DNA of 64,000 nt, from positions 124,001 through 188,000 of the forward strand of contig JAZQHT010000004.1 in the NCBI GenBank assembly GCA_045540715.1, given 5' to 3'. The translations under genes and the position numbers were made by a program. Shown here in pieces: positions 41,715 to 50,410 of this stretch (position 1 is the first letter of the stretch; every line of letters begins with the position of its first letter). Source of the stretch: UMGS1279 sp045540715 (GTDB taxonomy: Bacteria; Bacillota; Clostridia; Oscillospirales; Acutalibacteraceae). A model generated the notes under the pieces. The model saw only the letters and a program-made list of their open reading frames with translations. It was not told the DNA's origin and did not search any database.

Positions 41715-42632
41715 TTAACTGTCTAGTCCAAACGAATGAATAAGTCCCGAACGATTGCGCCAATCTTCTTTAACCTTAACCCAAAGTTTTAAAGAAACTT
41801 GAATTCCAAAAAATTCTTCAATATCTTTACGAGCAAGGCTGCCTACCTTTTTAAGCATTGCACCCTTTTTGCCAATAATTATACCTTTATGGCTTTCTTT
41901 TTCGCAATAAATGGTGGCCTCAACGTTTAAAATAGGTTCGCCGTTTTGCATATCTTTTTCAAAAAAGCGTTCAATATCAACGGCGGTGCCATGTGGAATT
42001 TCTTTATCGTATAAATGTAAAATCTTTTCTCTAATCATTTCGGCAACCATTATCTTTTCGGGTTGGTCGGTTGCGGTATCATCAGGGAAAAAGTGAACCG
42101 ATTCGGTACAAAATTCAAAAAGTTTATCAGTAAGTCCATCTGTTCCGTTACTGTTTTTAACTGAAATTGGATAAATTTCTTTAAAATCATATCTGTCTTT
42201 ATAAAGGGTTATAATTTCAAGCAAGGCAGATTTATCTTCTAATTTATCAATTTTATTAAGTGCTAAAATACAAGGAAGATTTCTTTTTTCAATTTCTTTA
42301 ATTAATTCTTCCTCTGCCGCAGGTATTTCTTTTAATTTAAAATCGGGGGCGGCATCTGCAACAAGTAAAACCGCATCAACGTCAGAAAGGCCGGTTTTAG
42401 TAGCCTTTACCATTTGTTCGCCTAAAACGTTTCTTGGTTTGTGAAAACCGGGTGTATCGACAAAAACAAGTTGATTTTCATCTCTTGTTAAAACACCCAT
42501 AATTCTTGTTCTTGTGGTTTGAGGTTTACTTGATACAATAGCAACCTTTTGCTTAACCGCTAAGTTTATATATGATGATTTACCAACGTTTGGTCTGCCT
42601 ACAACTGCAATAAATGCTGATTTAGTTTTCAT
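41715..42632 (-). CDS. era: GTPase Era
   Basis: 305 residues. GTPase motifs: G1 GRPNVGKS at about 12-19, G3 DTPG at FVDTPGFHKPRNVLGEQM, G4 NKID at LALNKIDKL, then a C-terminal KH domain (EATIYCEKESHKGIIIGKKGAMLKKVGSLAR). Era assists maturation of the 30S subunit by binding the 3' end of 16S rRNA. It follows ybeY by 3 bases, and both act on 16S rRNA, a conserved pairing. Confidence 0.96.
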   Translation of the reverse strand: MKTKSAFIAVVGRPNVGKSSYINLAVKQKVAIVSSKPQTTRTRIMGVLTRDENQLVFVDTPGFHKPRNVLGEQMVKATKTGLSDVDAVLLVADAAPDFKLKEIPAAEEELIKEIEKRNLPCILALNKIDKLEDKSALLEIITLYKDRYDFKEIYPISVKNSNGTDGLTDKLFEFCTESVHFFPDDTATDQPEKIMVAEMIREKILHLYDKEIPHGTAVDIERFFEKDMQNGEPILNVEATIYCEKESHKGIIIGKKGAMLKKVGSLARKDIEEFFGIQVSLKLWVKVKEDWRNRSGLIHSFGLDS

Positions 42633-42635
42633 AAA

Positions 42636-43106
42636 TTACCTCTCAATGCCAAGGGCAGTCATAATTTGTTTTTCTTTGTTACGCATTATTATACCATCCT
42701 CTTCTTCGATATGGTCGTAACCTAATAAATGAAGCATTGAATGAACTGTTAAGAAACATATTTCGCGTTTAACGGAATGTCCGTATGTATCGGCTTGTTC
42801 AAAAGCCACGTCTGTACAAATTACAATATCACCAAGTAGTTTCATATTGTTTTCGGGGTTTATGTCGTAAATACCGTTTTCACCTAGTGGAAAAGACAAA
42901 ACGTCGGTTACTGAATCTTTGTTGCGAAATTCGTAATTTAACTGTCTTATTTCTTCTTTTGTAACAAAGCTAACCTCAACTTCTGCGGGAAGTGGAAAGT
43001 CTTCGTGCATTAAAACCGCAAGGCAAGCACGACGAATTAAAATTCTAAGTCCTGAAGGAAGTTTGCTTTCTTTTTTATCGCTTATATTAACCTTGATTTT
43101 TTCCAA
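42636..43106 (-). CDS. ybeY: Endoribonuclease YbeY
   Basis: 156 residues from a TTG start. The zinc-binding motif appears as HSMLHLLGYDH (family HGxLHLxGYDH, with Ser for the usual Gly). Upstream are VEVSFVTKEEIRQLNYEFRNKDSVTDVLSFP and LGDIVICTDVAFEQA. YbeY matures 16S rRNA 3' ends and acts in ribosome quality control. A longer frame begins at 43160 inside phoH, but AGGAG is 7 bases before the TTG at 43106, overlapping the phoH end by 20 bases, so translation is likely coupled. Confidence 0.93.
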   Translation of the reverse strand: MEKIKVNISDKKESKLPSGLRILIRRACLAVLMHEDFPLPAEVEVSFVTKEEIRQLNYEFRNKDSVTDVLSFPLGENGIYDINPENNMKLLGDIVICTDVAFEQADTYGHSVKREICFLTVHSMLHLLGYDHIEEEDGIIMRNKEKQIMTALGIER

Positions 43107-44067
43107 TTTTTTGCTCCTTTTGTTCGCTGCGTTCATAAGCCTTAATAATCTCTTGAACAAGTCTGTGTCTTACAACGTCTTTAGCCGTTAATTTAACGGT
43201 TGTAATACCATCAATATTTTTAAGTATTGATATAATTTGTTTTAGTCCCGATTTCTTACCATCCGGTAAATCAGTTTGGGTAATATCACCCGTTACAACC
43301 ACCTTACTGTTAAAACCTAGTCGGGTTAAAAACATTTTCATTTGTTCTTTTGTGGTGTTTTGGGCTTCATCTAAAATGATAAAACTGTCATCTAAAGTGC
43401 GGCCGCGCATATATGCTAAGGGGGCAACCTCTATATCGCCACGTTCTTGACAACGAGCAAATAGCTCGGGTCCTAACATTTGAAAAAGCGCATCGTAAAG
43501 GGGTCTTAAATATGGGTCAACCTTACTTTGTAAATCGCCCGGCAAAAAGCCTAAATGCTCCCCTGCTTCAACTGCAGGACGGGTTAAAATAATGCGGCTT
43601 ACTTCTTTAGCTTTAAAAGCTTTAACCGCCATTGCAACTGCTAAATAGGTTTTGCCTGTACCGGCAGGTCCAACACCAATCGTTATAGTGTTTTTAGTTA
43701 TTGCTTCTAAATATCTTTTTTGGCCAAAAGTTTTTGCTTTTATAGGTTTGCCAACATGTGTTAAACAAACAATATCGCTACTAACAATATCAGAAACCTT
43801 ATCTTCTTCGCCATCATCAACTAAAGAAAAAACGTATTCTAGATTTTGATCGGTTAAATTTTCGCCTTTTATAAGATATTCTTTTAAAGCTTCTACTGCT
43901 TTAACGGCTTGTAAAACGTTTGGTTCACTACCCGAAATTTTAATTTCGTCGTTATGATTTGTAACGGTTACAGAAAAACGTTTTTCCAAGCGTTTAATAT
44001 TGCTGTCAAAACTACCAAAAAGGCCTGCAATTTGGTCTAATTCTTTAAACTGAACAACTTTTTCCAA
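43087..44067 (-). CDS. phoH: PhoH-like ATPase
   Basis: 326 residues from a TTG start behind GGGGGA. KH-like N-terminal region, then a helicase-related ATPase: GPAGTGKTYLA (Walker A), ILTRPAVEAGEHLGFLPGDLQSKVDPYLRPLYDAL (PhoH signature), FIILDEAQNTTKEQMKMFLTR (Walker B) and KVVVTGDITQTDLP. The PhoH/PhoL family is tied to RNA metabolism and often precedes ybeY, as here. First gene of the block, with a strong promoter upstream. Confidence 0.95.
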   Translation of the reverse strand: MEKVVQFKELDQIAGLFGSFDSNIKRLEKRFSVTVTNHNDEIKISGSEPNVLQAVKAVEALKEYLIKGENLTDQNLEYVFSLVDDGEEDKVSDIVSSDIVCLTHVGKPIKAKTFGQKRYLEAITKNTITIGVGPAGTGKTYLAVAMAVKAFKAKEVSRIILTRPAVEAGEHLGFLPGDLQSKVDPYLRPLYDALFQMLGPELFARCQERGDIEVAPLAYMRGRTLDDSFIILDEAQNTTKEQMKMFLTRLGFNSKVVVTGDITQTDLPDGKKSGLKQIISILKNIDGITTVKLTAKDVVRHRLVQEIIKAYERSEQKEQKIGKNQG

Positions 44068-44100
44068 AAAGATTAATCCCCCACATATTTATTCATAGTT

Positions 44101-44129
44101 ATTATACCACAAACATAAAAGTTTGACAA
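44101..44129 (-). promoter_or_regulatory. Promoter of the phoH operon
   Basis: Minus strand TTGTCA (44129-44124), 17-bp spacer, TATAAT (44106-44101). Confidence 0.85.
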
Positions 44130-44150
44130 TTAATTTTGCACTAAAAAACA

Positions 44151-44181
44151 AAAAAACCGCCGAAAAATTCAGCGGTTTTTT
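44151..44181 (-). terminator. Terminator of lysC
   Basis: AAAAAACCGC and GCGGTTTTTT arms around an 11-nt loop, with T-rich sequence on the minus strand, 12 bases after the lysC stop. Confidence 0.85.
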
Positions 44182-44192
44182 ATAATTTTCAA

Positions 44193-45398
44193 TTACTTAA
44201 TAAAAGCATCGTGGATTGCGTTGGTTGCGCGCTCTGCTTTTTCTTTTTCAATAAGAACAGAAACACGAATTTCGCTAGTAGAAATCATTTGAATATTGAT
44301 GTTTGCATCGTATAAAGCTTCAAACATTTTTGCAGCAACGCCGTGGTGTGTTTCCATACCTGTGCCAACAATTGAAACCTTTGCAACGTCTTCATCAACA
44401 ACAAAAGAAGAATAACCTAAAACATCTCTCATTGATTCAATAGCTTCGGTTGCTTCTTTAGCTTGGTCAGCAGGAACGGTAAAGGATATATCTTTTGTAC
44501 CGTCACGACCAACCGACTGTAAAATAATATCAACGTTTATTTTCTTAATTGCTAAAGCATTAAATATTTTAAAGGCAACACCTGGCGAGTCGTTTAAACC
44601 TACTACCGATAAACGAGCAACGTTTTTATCGCAAGCTACACCTCTAATTAACATTTTCTCCATTTTTACAACCTCCTTAACGATAGTTCCGGGCTTTTCT
44701 TCTAAGCTCGAAAGCACTTCTAGTTCTACTCCATATTTTTGTGCCATTTCAACAGAACGATTATTTAAAACTTGTGCACCTAAAGTTGCAAGTTCAAGCA
44801 TTTCTTCATAAGAAATTTCGTCCATTTTTTTAGCATTTTTAACCTTGCGTGGATCAGCAGTATAAACGCCGTCAACGTCGGTATAAATTTGACATAAATC
44901 TGCTTTTAAAGCCGCTGCAATAGCAACCGCACTTGTATCGCTTCCGCCACGACCTAAAGTTGTAATATCGTCATACTTATTAAGTCCTTGGAAACCTGCA
45001 ACAATAACAATGTTATGTTTGGCTATTTCAGAACGTATTCTTTCGCCGTCGATCTTCTTTATTCTTGCTTTGCTATAGTTAGAGTCGGTTTTAAAGCCTG
45101 CTTGCCAGCCTAGAAGCGAAACAGCGTGATAACCTAATTTACCAATTGCCATAGCAAGTAATGCAACTGAAATTTGTTCACCTGCAGATAAAAGCATATC
45201 CATTTCCCTTTTACTTGCAGAAGTATCAATTTCGTGTGCTTTATCAATTAGATCGTCAGTAGTATCGCCTTGAGCAGATACAACAACTATAACATCATTA
45301 CCTTTTTTATAGTCTTCAGTAACAATGCGGGCAACGTTCATTACCCTTTCGGCGTCTTTCACACTTGTTCCGCCGAACTTTTTAACAATTAGTGACAT
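44193..45398 (-). CDS. lysC: Aspartate kinase
   Basis: 401 residues. Kinase domain begins LIVKKFGGTSVKDAERV and contains TLGRGGSDTSAVAIAAALKAD and YTDVDGVYTADPRKV. Two ACT domains follow (about 265-400: ACDKNVARLSVVGLNDSPGVAFKIF and VAKVSIVGTGMETHHGVAAKMFEAL), the site where lysine or threonine feedback acts. It phosphorylates aspartate, the first step toward Lys, Thr, Met and diaminopimelate. Downstream of hom in one unit. Confidence 0.96.
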   Translation of the reverse strand: MSLIVKKFGGTSVKDAERVMNVARIVTEDYKKGNDVIVVVSAQGDTTDDLIDKAHEIDTSASKREMDMLLSAGEQISVALLAMAIGKLGYHAVSLLGWQAGFKTDSNYSKARIKKIDGERIRSEIAKHNIVIVAGFQGLNKYDDITTLGRGGSDTSAVAIAAALKADLCQIYTDVDGVYTADPRKVKNAKKMDEISYEEMLELATLGAQVLNNRSVEMAQKYGVELEVLSSLEEKPGTIVKEVVKMEKMLIRGVACDKNVARLSVVGLNDSPGVAFKIFNALAIKKINVDIILQSVGRDGTKDISFTVPADQAKEATEAIESMRDVLGYSSFVVDEDVAKVSIVGTGMETHHGVAAKMFEALYDANINIQMISTSEIRVSVLIEKEKAERATNAIHDAFIK

Positions 45399-45431
45399 AT
45401 TTGGACCCCCAAAATAGGAATTATAAACTTT

Positions 45432-46655
45432 TTAATATATTATATGCAATTTTGAAATTACTGTGGCATTTAATGAATCAATCTTGCTTAATAGTTCGCC
45501 CTCGTTTTCTTTATCAGTTACAAAAGCAATTTCATCACTTGCGCCGTTTCTTTCAAGATATTTTACGTTATTAAAAGAAGCGTTGATTTTTTCTTTTAAA
45601 CCATCTTCAGCTTTTAAGCAAATGAAGAATTTTGAACTGTTAACGGTTGATGGAACAACGTAATCCTTATAGCCTTCTTCCCAGTAAAGATATTTTCTTG
45701 CTGAAAGATGTTTAACACAATCTATAATATCGGCAACAACCGCACTAGCCGTTGGCATTTTGCCTGCTCCTCTACCGTAGAACATAACGTCGCCAATAGC
45801 GTCGCCGCGTACCATAATAGCATTAAATACGTCATCAACAGAAGAAAGTTGATTATCTTTAGATACAATTGCAGGATATACGTCGGCAGTAATTTTGCCG
45901 TCTTCTAAAAGTTTGCAACGACCAATTAGTTTAATAACACCGCCAAAAATATCAGCATATTCTTTTTCCGCTAAGGTTATATTGCGAATACCCTCTGTTT
46001 TTACTTGTTCGGGATAAACGTGTTTACCAAAAGCAATTGAAGCTAATATGCAAATTTTTCTGCAAGCATCATGGCCGTCAACGTCGGCAGATGGGTCACG
46101 TTCTGCGTAACCTAACTGTTGAGCGAGTTTTAAAGCATCATCAAACGACATATTTTCTTTTGCCATTTTGGTTAACACAAAGTTAGTGGTGCCGTTTAAA
46201 ATGCCTAAAACTTCATATAAATCGTTAGCGGCTAAGCATTGAACGATTGGTCTTAAGATAGGAATACCACCGCCAACAGATGCTTCAAATAAAAAGTTAA
46301 CGTTATTTTGTAAAGCAACTTCTAAAAGTTCTTGACCTTTTGCCGCAACAAGTTCTTTATTACTTGAAACAACACTTTTGCCATTTTCTAAACATTGTTT
46401 TACAAATTCATAAGCGGGATGAATTCCGCCCATTACTTCGGCAACAATTTGAATAGAATCGTCGTTTAAAATTTCATTGAAATCTTTAGTAAATTTATCG
46501 CTATAAGAAAGGCCTGGAAAATCTCTAATATCTAAGATTTTTTTAACGTAAATTTCTTCTTTAGCTTTTTTTGAAATACTATTTTTGTGTTGATCAACAA
46601 CTTCAACAACACCTGAACCCACAACACCGTGGCCTAAAACTGCAATATTTATCAT
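45432..46655 (-). CDS. hom: Homoserine dehydrogenase
   Basis: 407 residues. NAD(P)-binding VLGHGVVGSGVVEV at the N-terminus, EASVGGGIPILRPIVQCLAAND and the signature GILNGTTNFVLTKM, then YAERDPSADVDGHDACRKI. The C-terminal ACT domain (about 325-400) would allow threonine feedback. It reduces aspartate semialdehyde to homoserine, the branch toward Thr and Met. Transcribed between the ACT protein gene (2-base gap) and lysC. Confidence 0.95.
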   Translation of the reverse strand: MINIAVLGHGVVGSGVVEVVDQHKNSISKKAKEEIYVKKILDIRDFPGLSYSDKFTKDFNEILNDDSIQIVAEVMGGIHPAYEFVKQCLENGKSVVSSNKELVAAKGQELLEVALQNNVNFLFEASVGGGIPILRPIVQCLAANDLYEVLGILNGTTNFVLTKMAKENMSFDDALKLAQQLGYAERDPSADVDGHDACRKICILASIAFGKHVYPEQVKTEGIRNITLAEKEYADIFGGVIKLIGRCKLLEDGKITADVYPAIVSKDNQLSSVDDVFNAIMVRGDAIGDVMFYGRGAGKMPTASAVVADIIDCVKHLSARKYLYWEEGYKDYVVPSTVNSSKFFICLKAEDGLKEKINASFNNVKYLERNGASDEIAFVTDKENEGELLSKIDSLNATVISKLHIIY

Positions 46656-46657
46656 TA

Positions 46658-47098
46658 CTATTCTCCTTTAATAACCCTATTAACCGAAATAACACCATCT
46701 AACTTTCTAAGTTGTTCTAAAAACTTTTCGGTCTTTTCTGCATGAAGGGTTCTATACGACACAGTAACGGCTGCAGCACCATCTATTGGTGTGCCCTGGT
46801 TAATTGTGAGTATATTTGCGCCCATTGCATAAAGTTTATTTATAAAAAGTGAAAGCATACCCGACCTATCAGAAAGTATTGCGGTAATACTTATTATTGA
46901 TGCGCCGGCATCTTCATTAAATACAAAAACAGAATCTTTATATTTATAAAAAGCACTGCGTGAAATTCCGGCCATTTTTACGGCTGCCGTTGCATTTTGA
47001 GCAACGCCTGTACTTAGAAGCTTTTTGGCTTCTAAAACCTTTAAATATGCAGTAGGCATTGCATCTTCTTTAACAAGATAATAACGTTGTTCATCCAT
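46658..47098 (-). CDS. ACT-domain protein (UPF0735 / PheB-like)
   Basis: 146 residues. A short N-terminal helix-turn-helix-like segment (AVKMAGISRSAFYKYKDSVF) followed by an ACT domain (SIISITAILSDRSGMLSLFINKLYAMGANILTINQ). Proteins of this kind accompany hom and thr genes in Firmicutes and are thought to sense an amino acid and regulate the pathway. The frame opens at 47122; the ATG at 47096-47098 follows GAGGTGG and starts MDEQRYYLV, the family's usual N-terminus. First gene of the unit. Confidence 0.88.
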   Translation of the reverse strand: MDEQRYYLVKEDAMPTAYLKVLEAKKLLSTGVAQNATAAVKMAGISRSAFYKYKDSVFVFNEDAGASIISITAILSDRSGMLSLFINKLYAMGANILTINQGTPIDGAAAVTVSYRTLHAEKTEKFLEQLRKLDGVISVNRVIKGE

Positions 47099-47143
47099 AA
47101 AAATTGTCCACCTCGCACGCACGATTGTTTTTGATATAGGAAC

Positions 47144-47172
47144 AATATATCATATTGAAATATAAAAATCAA
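47144..47172 (-). promoter_or_regulatory. Promoter of the ACT-hom-lysC operon
   Basis: Minus strand TTGATT (47172-47167), 17-bp spacer, TATATT (47149-47144). Confidence 0.65.
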
Positions 47173-47203
47173 GAACTTTTTTTAATTTTTTTCTTAATTT
47201 TTC

Positions 47204-47232
47204 TTGTACTTTACTAAAAAATATTATATTAT
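47204..47232 (+). promoter_or_regulatory. Probable promoter of ddh
   Basis: TTGTAC (47204-47209), 17-bp spacer, TATTAT (47227-47232). The leader to the ddh start would be about 115 bases; no riboswitch structure was recognised in it. Confidence 0.6.
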
Positions 47233-47352
47233 ATCTTATAGGCAATAAAAATTGGCTTTTGTACCATTATTTTTAGCAAAATTATTATTTAAAATTAAAA
47301 CAAAAACTAATTAATATTTACATTTTAACCCACAAGTTTGGAGGAACCTAAA

Positions 47353-48336
47353 ATGAAAACACGTGTAGCAATTATTGGCTACGGTAACCTTGGCAAAGGT
47401 GTTGAGGTTGCTTTAACAAAAACTAACGATATGGAGCTTTTTGGTATATTTACAAGACGCCCCAAAGAAACAGTTAAAGTATTAACTAATACCACTGTTT
47501 ATAATATGGATGAAATCGATAAATATAAAGACGAAATTGACGTAGCAATTATTTGTTCTGGTAGCGCTAACGATTTACCCAAGCAAACCCCCTATTTTGC
47601 TGAGTATTTTAACGTTATTGATAGTTTTGACACCCATGCAAAAATTAACGAACATTTTGCAAACGTTGATACTTCTTGTAAAAAAAGCGGCAAAATTGGT
47701 ATTATTTCAGTTGGTTGGGACCCTGGCATGTTTTCAATAGCAAGACTATATTCAAGCGCTATTTTGCCAAACGGTAAAGATTATACATTTTGGGGCAAGG
47801 GCGTAAGCCAAGGACACAGCGATGCTGTAAGAAATATTGAAGGTGTTATTGATGCACGTCAATACACAATCCCCGTTGAGGAAGCTTTAAAAGAAGTTAG
47901 AAGCGGCAGTGAACCTGAACTTACAACACGTCAAAAGCATACAAGACTTGTTTACGTTGTTGCAGAAGATAATGCAGATAAAGCAAAAATTGAAGAACAA
48001 ATTGTAACAATGCCAAACTATTTTGCTGATTACGACACCACAGTTAAATTTATAACTATGGAAGAAATGAAAAAAGACCACAGTGGACTTCCTCACGGCG
48101 GTATTGTTATTAGAACCGGCAAAACCGGACTAAATAACGAAAACAGCCACGTTATTGAATATAAATTAACCCTTGATTCTAATCCGCAATTTACTTCAAG
48201 CGTACTTATTGCTTATGCAAGAGCGGCCGTAAGGATGAATAAGGAAGGTTTAAGTGGATGCAAAACCGTGTTTGACGTTCCCCCATCTTATATTCACCCC
48301 GAAAACGATGAAAATTTAAGAAAGCATTTATTATAA
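47353..48336 (+). CDS. ddh: meso-Diaminopimelate D-dehydrogenase
   Basis: 327 residues. NADPH-binding RVAIIGYGNLGKGVE at the N-terminus, CSGSANDLPKQTPYFAEYFNVIDSFDTHA, SVGWDPGMFSIARLYSSAILPNG and the substrate region WGKGVSQGHSDAVRNIEGV, all typical of Ddh. It makes meso-DAP in one step from tetrahydrodipicolinate, ammonia and NADPH, bypassing the succinylase or acetylase routes. The frame opens at 47338 (TTGGAGGAA), but that is the ribosome-binding site itself; ATG 47353 is the start. It stands divergent from the aspartate pathway operon, a logical neighbour. Confidence 0.95.
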   Translation: MKTRVAIIGYGNLGKGVEVALTKTNDMELFGIFTRRPKETVKVLTNTTVYNMDEIDKYKDEIDVAIICSGSANDLPKQTPYFAEYFNVIDSFDTHAKINEHFANVDTSCKKSGKIGIISVGWDPGMFSIARLYSSAILPNGKDYTFWGKGVSQGHSDAVRNIEGVIDARQYTIPVEEALKEVRSGSEPELTTRQKHTRLVYVVAEDNADKAKIEEQIVTMPNYFADYDTTVKFITMEEMKKDHSGLPHGGIVIRTGKTGLNNENSHVIEYKLTLDSNPQFTSSVLIAYARAAVRMNKEGLSGCKTVFDVPPSYIHPENDENLRKHLL

Positions 48337-48344
48337 AAAACAAA

Positions 48345-48365
48345 AGGCCGAGAATTTCTCGGCCT
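48345..48365 (+). terminator. Terminator of ddh
   Basis: AGGCCGAGAA-T-TTCTCGGCCT stem just beyond the ddh stop, followed by AAATTTTTG. Confidence 0.7.
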
Positions 48366-48382
48366 AAATTTTTGCAAAAAGA

Positions 48383-48408
48383 AAGGACTTAGGTTTTCCT
48401 AAGTCCTT
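48383..48408 (-). terminator. Terminator of the dcw cluster after ftsZ
   Basis: AAGGACTTAGG and CCTAAGTCCTT pair around a TTTT loop, 7 bases beyond the ftsZ stop, with TTTCTTTTT on the minus strand. Confidence 0.85.
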
Positions 48409-48415
48409 ATTTTAA

Positions 48416-49486
48416 TTAGTTACGATTGTTGATCATATCGAATAATTCGTTATATGCGCCGTCATCATCGTTATCAGATTCAGTGCTTAGAATATCGATA
48501 AATTTAGAATCGGTAGCCTTTTTCTTATCTTTACCTAAACCGGTTGCAACAACAGTGATACGAACTGTATCTTCAAGATTTTCGTCAAGTTGAACACCCC
48601 AGATGATGTTTGCATCGTCGTGTGCCATTTCTTTAACGATATCTGCTGCAAGTGTAACTTCTTCAAGACCGATATCTTCACTAGCTGTGATGCTGATGAT
48701 AACACCGCTTGCATTTTCCATAGATGTTTCGATAAGTGGGCTAGAAATAGCTGCTCTTGCTGCTTGTTCTGCTTTTTCACGACCTGTTGCAACGCCAACA
48801 CCCATATGTGCACAACCACTATCAGACATAATAGCTGTAACGTCAGCAAAGTCTAGGTTGATTAAAGATGTAACGTTAACTAGTTCGGAAATTGATTGAA
48901 CACCTTGACGTAGAACGTCGTCAGCAATTTCGAAAGCGTTTTTAAGTGTAATCTTTTCAGTAGAAACGAATTTTAAGCGTTCATTAGGAATTATAATTAA
49001 GCTATCAACGTGTTCGCTTAATGCTGCAATACCAGCTTCAGCTTGTTCCATTCTGCGTTTACCTTCAAAACCGAAAGGCTTTGTAACGATACCAACAGTT
49101 AATATGCCTAATTCTTTTGCAATTTGTGCAACTACGGGAGCAGCACCTGTACCTGTGCCACCGCCCATACCGGCAGTAATAAATACCATATCAGCTTCAC
49201 GAATAGCTGCGGTAATTTCTTCTCTTGTTTCGTCAGCAGCTGCTTGACCTTTTGCAGGGTCAGCACCAGCGCCTTGACCTTTAGTAGCCTTTTCGCCAAT
49301 TTGGATTTTTTGAGTTGCTTTAGATTGATATAAAGCTGCTCTATCAGTGTTAATAGCAACGAATTCAACGCCGCGTACGCCTGCGTCAACCATGCGGTTA
49401 ATAGCGTTACCCCCGCCGCCACCTACACCTATAACTTTAATTTCAACAATGCGATCTTCTGATACTTCGAATGGCATTTTTTTCAT
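48416..49486 (-). CDS. ftsZ: Cell division GTPase FtsZ
   Basis: 356 residues. GTP-binding GVGGGGGNAINRM at the N-terminus, tubulin signature GGGTGTG in FITAGMGGGTGTGAAPVV, the T7 loop INLDFADVTAIMSDSG, and a C-terminal domain to about residue 320. The tail is short and acidic (about 321-356) and ends ELFDMINNRN; I do not see the usual IPxFLRR-type peptide that binds FtsA, SepF or EzrA. FtsZ assembles the division ring on the cytoplasmic face. It closes the dcw cluster and has its own promoter. Confidence 0.96.
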   Translation of the reverse strand: MKKMPFEVSEDRIVEIKVIGVGGGGGNAINRMVDAGVRGVEFVAINTDRAALYQSKATQKIQIGEKATKGQGAGADPAKGQAAADETREEITAAIREADMVFITAGMGGGTGTGAAPVVAQIAKELGILTVGIVTKPFGFEGKRRMEQAEAGIAALSEHVDSLIIIPNERLKFVSTEKITLKNAFEIADDVLRQGVQSISELVNVTSLINLDFADVTAIMSDSGCAHMGVGVATGREKAEQAARAAISSPLIETSMENASGVIISITASEDIGLEEVTLAADIVKEMAHDDANIIWGVQLDENLEDTVRITVVATGLGKDKKKATDSKFIDILSTESDNDDDGAYNELFDMINNRN

Positions 49487-49538
49487 CCTTCCAATTCTTG
49501 TTTATTTTAAAATGAGAACATACTAATACACATAAACT

Positions 49539-49567
49539 ATTTTAGCACGAACAATCTCAAATTTCAA
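49539..49567 (-). promoter_or_regulatory. Promoter of ftsZ
   Basis: Minus strand TTGAAA (49567-49562), 17-bp spacer, TAAAAT (49544-49539), in the 129-base ftsQ-ftsZ gap. Confidence 0.7.
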
Positions 49568-49615
49568 CATATTTATTAAAAAATTTTAACTTTTTTGTTA
49601 TATTTTTTTAACTTT

Positions 49616-50410
49616 TTATTGGTTTTCTGTCTTTGAATAGTAACCTTTAGGATTTTTGCTGCTATAATTTTCTAATTTTACTATGCCTGTTTCATTTTTG
49701 GGTATTTCTTTTAGCATACCTTTTAGGTATTGCATTTTATATTCAAGGTCTTTTACAGAGCCTAATTGCACGGTTGTTGTATTATTTACAACCAAACTGA
49801 TTTTAGCTGTGTTTGTAATATCAATTTCGTTTAAGGTTATTTCATACTTAGTTGCGTATTCGTTAATCTTTGCAAATGTCTCTTTTTGCTTTTCGTCGTT
49901 AAATACAATTTCTGCACCGAGTTCTTTTATGCTGATACTAACACCCTTTAATACGGTTGTTACAGGTTTTGCGCTAACAAGTGATTCTAAATACCTATAA
50001 CTATCTGAAATTACAATATATTTGCCATTACTTAATACCGAATATTTTGAATAATCGGGTGTTGCAACAATTGTTAAATTACAAGGCAATTCACGTTCTA
50101 ATTTAACTTCTTTTATATATGGTAATTTTTTAGTAATTATTTTATTTAACTTTGATTCGCTAACACCAAAAAGCTTGTCCCCCACGTTTACTGACGAAGC
50201 GGTAATTACATCTTCGACAGTATATGGTGTATCTACGATATTATCAACCGAAATGTTTTCAATTGGAAAGAACACAGTTTTAACTAAAACTATAAGAATA
50301 GTTGCAAGCAATAATAAAACTGTTAGTAAAATTAATAGTTTTGATGATTTGCGCTTTTTCTTTTTATTTTTTGCATTATTCGGTTTTGGATTTGTATATT
50401 TAACTTCCAT
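49616..50410 (-). CDS. ftsQ: Division protein FtsQ/DivIB
   Basis: 264 residues. Basic cytoplasmic N-terminus (KNKKKKRKSSK), one TM helix (about 26-47), a POTRA domain (IENISVDNIVDTPYTVEDVI through VKLERELPCNLTIVATPD), and a beta domain ending with a Lys/Ser-rich tail. DivIB/FtsQ joins FtsL and FtsB in the complex that activates FtsW and its PBP. Partial overlap (11 bases) with murA argues for a single transcript. Confidence 0.87.
   Translation of the reverse strand: MEVKYTNPKPNNAKNKKKKRKSSKLLILLTVLLLLATILIVLVKTVFFPIENISVDNIVDTPYTVEDVITASSVNVGDKLFGVSESKLNKIITKKLPYIKEVKLERELPCNLTIVATPDYSKYSVLSNGKYIVISDSYRYLESLVSAKPVTTVLKGVSISIKELGAEIVFNDEKQKETFAKINEYATKYEITLNEIDITNTAKISLVVNNTTTVQLGSVKDLEYKMQYLKGMLKEIPKNETGIVKLENYSSKNPKGYYSKTENQ

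Noticed and set aside
47338..47352. TTG start for ddh giving five extra residues
   Set aside because: The TTGGAGGAA is the ribosome-binding site for ATG 47353.
47233..47352. Lysine riboswitch or T-box upstream of ddh
   Set aside because: The leader is about 115 bases and AT-rich, with no T-box motif and no recognisable riboswitch stems or terminator.
48590..49333. Several open frames opposite ftsZ, some Cys-rich
   Set aside because: They are mirror-frame shadows of a strongly biased, highly conserved gene and have no start signals.
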